From Devosiaceae bacterium (GTDB lineage Bacteria; Pseudomonadota; Alphaproteobacteria; Rhizobiales; Devosiaceae): a DNA stretch of 8,281 nucleotides. The stretch is from assembly GCA_021648585.1 (NCBI GenBank), contig JAKISM010000112.1:1-8281 (forward strand). The letters run 5' to 3'. The translations under genes were made by a program, and so were the position numbers. The notes beneath the pieces were generated by a model. It was not told the origin of the DNA, searched no databases, and saw only the letters and a program-made list of their open reading frames with translations. The stretch's first letter is position 1, and each line of letters opens with the position of its first letter. This document shows, piece by piece, positions 5,891 through 8,281 of the stretch.

Positions 5891-6622
5891 ATGAGAAGTA
5901 TATTAACACGTGTTTTTTCTAGTGCCCTAGTTGCAGTATTTGCTACTATTGCCTTTATGTCAGCACCTGCATTGGCTCAAGATGAAGGAGCGATTGCTAG
6001 GGGAGGAATACTTTATGATAAGTGGTATGGAGTTATCAAAGCACCTAAACCTGATGAGACCCATCCAGCTTGGCCTGCCAGCAATACCGCAAAAAATGGT
6101 GCCACAACTTGGCGTTGTAAATCTTGTCATGGTTGGGACTATAAAGGCGTTGATGGTGCTTATGGCAACTCAAAGTCATACCTAACAGGCATTAAAGGCA
6201 TAGACGGCATGGCAGGTGCTGATTTAGATGCAATTGTTGCTGTCCTTAAAAATGACACTCACCAGCTTGCTGATGAAATGGACGAAGGTGATTTTAATGA
6301 TTTAGCTATGTTCGTTTCTGTTGGTCAGGTGGATATGTCACAATATATTGACACAACAACCAAAGCATTTAGCGGTGGTAATGCAGAAGCGGGTGCTAAC
6401 TATTTCAATACTCTTTGCTCTCAGTGTCATGCTAAAGTGGGTAATTTGCCAAAAGATATGCCAGAAAGCTTTGGCAGCTTAATGGGTGGAAATCCTTGGG
6501 AAGGAATGCATAAAATCTTAAATGGGCAACCTTCTGAGGCAATGCCAGCTTTAAGAGCATTAGATATTCAGATTACACTTGATATAATGGCACATATGGC
6601 AACCCTGCCAACTGAGATGTAA
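5891..6622 (+). CDS. Periplasmic diheme cytochrome c
   Basis: This 243-residue exported cytochrome has two haem c sites. The signal peptide ends ALA|QDEG, cleaved after Ala29. The first domain carries WRCKSCHGWDYKG (C76, C79, H80), preceded by a conserved-looking block GGILYDKWYGVI and HPAWPAS. The second domain is a shorter class I type with CSQCH (C176, C179, H180) and a probable methionine ligand in AMPAL (Met218). I recall similar WRCK-CHGWDYKG proteins in other proteobacteria but know no established function, so I give no symbol. The start is the ATG with GAGGAGG (5878-5884) six bases upstream; the earlier in-frame TTG (5855) and ATG (5876) have poorer sites. The FNR-type promoter points to low-oxygen expression. 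The next gene is a NapC-type quinol dehydrogenase, a plausible electron partner. Confidence 0.85.
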   Translation: MRSILTRVFSSALVAVFATIAFMSAPALAQDEGAIARGGILYDKWYGVIKAPKPDETHPAWPASNTAKNGATTWRCKSCHGWDYKGVDGAYGNSKSYLTGIKGIDGMAGADLDAIVAVLKNDTHQLADEMDEGDFNDLAMFVSVGQVDMSQYIDTTTKAFSGGNAEAGANYFNTLCSQCHAKVGNLPKDMPESFGSLMGGNPWEGMHKILNGQPSEAMPALRALDIQITLDIMAHMATLPTEM

Positions 6623-6639
6623 TCTCTTTAATTACGGTT

Positions 6640-6682
6640 AATGTCGCATCAGTTAACACTGGTGTGACATTTTTATTATTTT
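6640..6682 (+). terminator. Terminator-like hairpin between the diheme and tetraheme genes
   Basis: AATGTCGCATCAG (6640-6652) pairs with CTGGTGTGACATT (6659-6671) around a TTAACA loop: 13 pairs including two G-T pairs. It runs straight into a T-rich tail (6670-6682, TTTTT-A-TT-A-TTTT). It would stop or reduce transcription into the NapC-type gene, whose start follows only 14 bases later. Partial read-through, giving less tetraheme than diheme protein, is the likely effect, since I see no promoter in this gap. Confidence 0.7.
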
Positions 6683-6695
6683 CTGGGGGGAACAA

Positions 6696-7268
6696 ATGAT
6701 TAAAAGAGTTTGGAAATGGTTTTGGCGTCCAGCCCCTATAGCATGGGGCGCTATCTTTATAATGGGTGGATTTGCTGGGATTTTCTTTTTAGGTGGCTCC
6801 ATCGGCTTGGTAAAATATACCAGCACAGAAAGTTTTTGTATTTCATGCCATGAAATGGAAACTACCGTATTTCAAGAATATAAAAAGAGTGCTCATTACA
6901 ACAACGCATCGGGCGTAAGAGCAACTTGCACTGACTGCCATGTACCAAGAGCATGGGGGCCAAAGCTGGTTAAGAAAATTAGAGCCAGCAATGATGTTTA
7001 TCACACGATTTTAGGCACTATTAATACACCAGAAAAATTTGAGGCAAAGAGGTTCGAACTGGCAACACGTGTTTGGGATACTATGATAAAAACAGATTCT
7101 CGTGAATGTAGAGAATGCCACGTTCAAGACGCAATGGATTTTACCAAACAAGGCAGGCGAGCATCTAAAAAGATGCAAGAATCATTTGAGATAGGCGATA
7201 AAACCTGCATTGAATGTCATCAGGGGCTCGTTCACAAATTGCCAAAAGATCCTAATGCCGATGATTAA
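6696..7268 (+). CDS. NapC/NirT-type tetraheme cytochrome c, membrane quinol dehydrogenase
   Basis: This protein takes electrons from the quinol pool in the inner membrane and passes them to periplasmic partners. The 190-residue length is normal for the family. One N-terminal membrane anchor spans about residues 15-37, and the rest is periplasmic. Four haem c sites are present: CISCH (48-52), CTDCH (78-82), CRECH (138-142) and CIECH (171-175). The first is followed by CHEMET, whose Met54 matches the methionine ligand position seen in NrfH. The C-terminal pairing of haems 3 and 4 is usual for NapC/NirT. Its ATG has a run of six G (6685-6690) five bases upstream as an unusual ribosome binding site. 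No nitrate, nitrite or DMSO/TMAO reductase gene is adjacent, so the partner is unknown; the upstream diheme cytochrome is the obvious candidate. Confidence 0.92.
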   Translation: MIKRVWKWFWRPAPIAWGAIFIMGGFAGIFFLGGSIGLVKYTSTESFCISCHEMETTVFQEYKKSAHYNNASGVRATCTDCHVPRAWGPKLVKKIRASNDVYHTILGTINTPEKFEAKRFELATRVWDTMIKTDSRECRECHVQDAMDFTKQGRRASKKMQESFEIGDKTCIECHQGLVHKLPKDPNADD

Positions 7269-7300
7269 TTTAACATTTTGCTAGTATTCAGAGCCCTAAA

Positions 7301-7672
7301 CTAACTATTTGAGCTCCATAAACACCTATCCGCCTCAGAAAATTTGAACATTTTTTCTAATGTACCAAGCGCAACAATACGTGAGCAACCCTCCATTGCG
7401 TCTATTTCTTCATATACACTCACTACTCCATTATAATTTGAGCCAATAGATTTCACGCATAGCTTTTCACCAACTGCCAGCTCTTTCACCGCCCGCTCTT
7501 CATCTCCTATTTGCACTGCAAAAACAGCCAATTTATCCGAAGCATTTTCAACACAAATACTATTCTTACCAGCACTCAATTCATGCTCCATTGCAAAAGA
7601 ATATTGTGGCATTACAAAAGCAAACAAAAAAAGCACCATACTAGCTTTTATTTTTCTAACTATATAATTCAT
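7301..7672 (-). CDS. Small secreted protein with four cysteines, unknown function
   Basis: This 123-residue protein is of no family I recognise. The start is chosen at the ATG at 7670-7672, which has GGAGG (7678-7682) five bases upstream. An in-frame TTG at 7684 has no ribosome binding site. A signal peptide (MNYIVRKIKASMVLFLFAFV, with cleavage expected after SFA at residue 27) sends it to the periplasm. The mature part has four cysteines (C40, C72, C96, C117) spaced to allow two disulfides. It looks beta-rich, with repeated short hydrophobic strands (LAVFAVQIG, LCVKSIG, GVVSVYEE, RIVALGTLE). The C terminus is DRCLWSSNS. It has no CxxCH. The gene is convergent with the tetraheme gene (32 bp between them, no evident terminator) and divergent from the P460-like gene. 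Confidence 0.72.
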   Translation of the reverse strand: MNYIVRKIKASMVLFLFAFVMPQYSFAMEHELSAGKNSICVENASDKLAVFAVQIGDEERAVKELAVGEKLCVKSIGSNYNGVVSVYEEIDAMEGCSRIVALGTLEKMFKFSEADRCLWSSNS

Positions 7673-7843
7673 CCTCACCTCCAAATTCCCTATCTTTCTC
7701 CATTGCTCTAACTTTTAGCAAAACAACTCTGTTCACGAATAGTTGATTAGAATTGAAACAGTAATTTCTTATTTCTTGCTAGTCATATTTTATCACAAAG
7801 TGCCTGTTGGTACTTTACTTTCATAAATTTTAAGGAGGAAAAA
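7673..7843. promoter_or_regulatory. Divergent gap between secreted protein and P460-like genes
   Basis: About 170 AT-rich bases must hold the promoters of both divergent genes. A strong ribosome binding site AAGGAGG (7832-7838) serves the plus-strand gene. A half-matching FNR-like sequence, TTGAT-TAGA-ATTGA (7743-7756), is present, but its second half fits poorly. I can assign no -10/-35 pair with confidence. Confidence 0.4.
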
Positions 7844-8281
7844 ATGAGGAAGACACTTATAACAGGACTAAGCATAGCTGCACTTTTGTTAGGATCTATT
7901 TCTTTACAAGCGCAAAGCGCCCCATTTGGTACAGATGAAGATGTAGCATATGCCAAAGCATTGTGGACTTTAATGCTGGATCAAAATCTAGCTGGCGACA
8001 ATGCCATTCGCACTATTCCATATGAGGGAGTTGATCCGCACGGTAAAATGCTTGAAACATTTTTCACCAGCGCAACATTAGATGGACAAAAAGGCTCGTT
8101 AGTAATCAAAAGAAATTTTGGTCCCGAAGGCGTTGAAGCAAATGATGTTTTAGCTAACCCTAAAAAACATCTTGGGGCAATTACCGTTATGTTCCAGCGT
8201 GAAAAAGGCTATGACGAAGACAACCAAAACTGGTTCTGGGCAAAATATCTTCCAGATGGATCGCTAGATAAAAATGCCAAA
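7844..8281 (+). CDS. Cytochrome P460-like periplasmic protein, 3' end cut by window edge
   Basis: The 146 visible residues open with a signal peptide (MRKTLITGLSIAALLLGSIS then LQA|QS, cleavage expected after Ala23). The mature part includes HGKMLETFFTSATLDGQKG, a block with IKRNFGPEGV, and GYDEDNQNWFWAKYLPDGSL near the right edge. The last pattern resembles proteins annotated as cytochrome P460 family, in which a haem motif CxxCH follows towards the C terminus. That part lies beyond the window, so haem binding is expected but not seen. True P460 enzymes act on hydroxylamine or nitric oxide; other relatives have no known activity. The start is well supported by AAGGAGG five bases upstream of the ATG. 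This gene was found by reading the frame through to the edge, as it has no stop in the window. Confidence 0.65.
   Translation, partial: MRKTLITGLSIAALLLGSISLQAQSAPFGTDEDVAYAKALWTLMLDQNLAGDNAIRTIPYEGVDPHGKMLETFFTSATLDGQKGSLVIKRNFGPEGVEANDVLANPKKHLGAITVMFQREKGYDEDNQNWFWAKYLPDGSLDKNAK

Noticed and set aside
7511..7711. Plus-strand open frame opposite the four-cysteine secreted protein
   Set aside because: The minus-strand frame has a strong ribosome binding site and a signal peptide; the plus-strand product is low complexity and has neither.
7743..7756. FNR box before the P460-like gene (TTGAT-TAGA-ATTGA)
   Set aside because: The first half is perfect but the second matches only three of five bases, and no -10 element at the right distance is convincing.

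Overview
The window looks like a piece of an AT-rich bacterial chromosome, most likely from an alphaproteobacterium. The ScfR/RamB-type regulator beside isocitrate lyase, the short-form isocitrate lyase itself, the ureide genes and the FNR/FixK-type box all fit that, but no rRNA or tRNA is present to settle the taxonomy. I see no mobile element, CRISPR array or RNA gene.

Positions 1-1845 (+ strand) hold the end of a ureide (purine) catabolism operon. It contains (S)-ureidoglycine aminohydrolase, cut by the window's left edge, then ureidoglycolate lyase and a cytidine-deaminase-fold deaminase. The three genes are joined by two 4-bp ATGA stop/start overlaps.

Positions 1887-5049 are a glyoxylate-bypass locus. 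Isocitrate lyase and a small upstream gene of unknown function lie on the minus strand. A ScfR/RamB-family regulator is divergent on the plus strand. The 180-bp gap between the divergent genes holds seven TGTAAA/TTTACA elements, arranged partly as tandem pairs directly before both start codons. These are good candidates for the regulator's operators. Ureidoglycolate lyase and isocitrate lyase both release glyoxylate, so the two left-hand loci meet at one metabolite.

Positions 5197-8281 are a periplasmic electron-transfer region. It includes a small secreted protein (-), a diheme cytochrome c (+), a tetraheme NapC/NirT-type quinol dehydrogenase (+), a second small secreted protein with four cysteines (-), and the start of a cytochrome P460-like protein (+) cut by the right edge. 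The diheme gene has a perfect TTGAT-N4-ATCAA box centred about 40 bp before the start predicted by a TAGAAT -10 element, which points to control by low oxygen through an FNR/FixK-type activator. A terminator-like hairpin lies between the diheme and tetraheme genes. No terminal reductase is visible, so the electron acceptor or donor of this module is unknown. This region is the best candidate for something not yet described.
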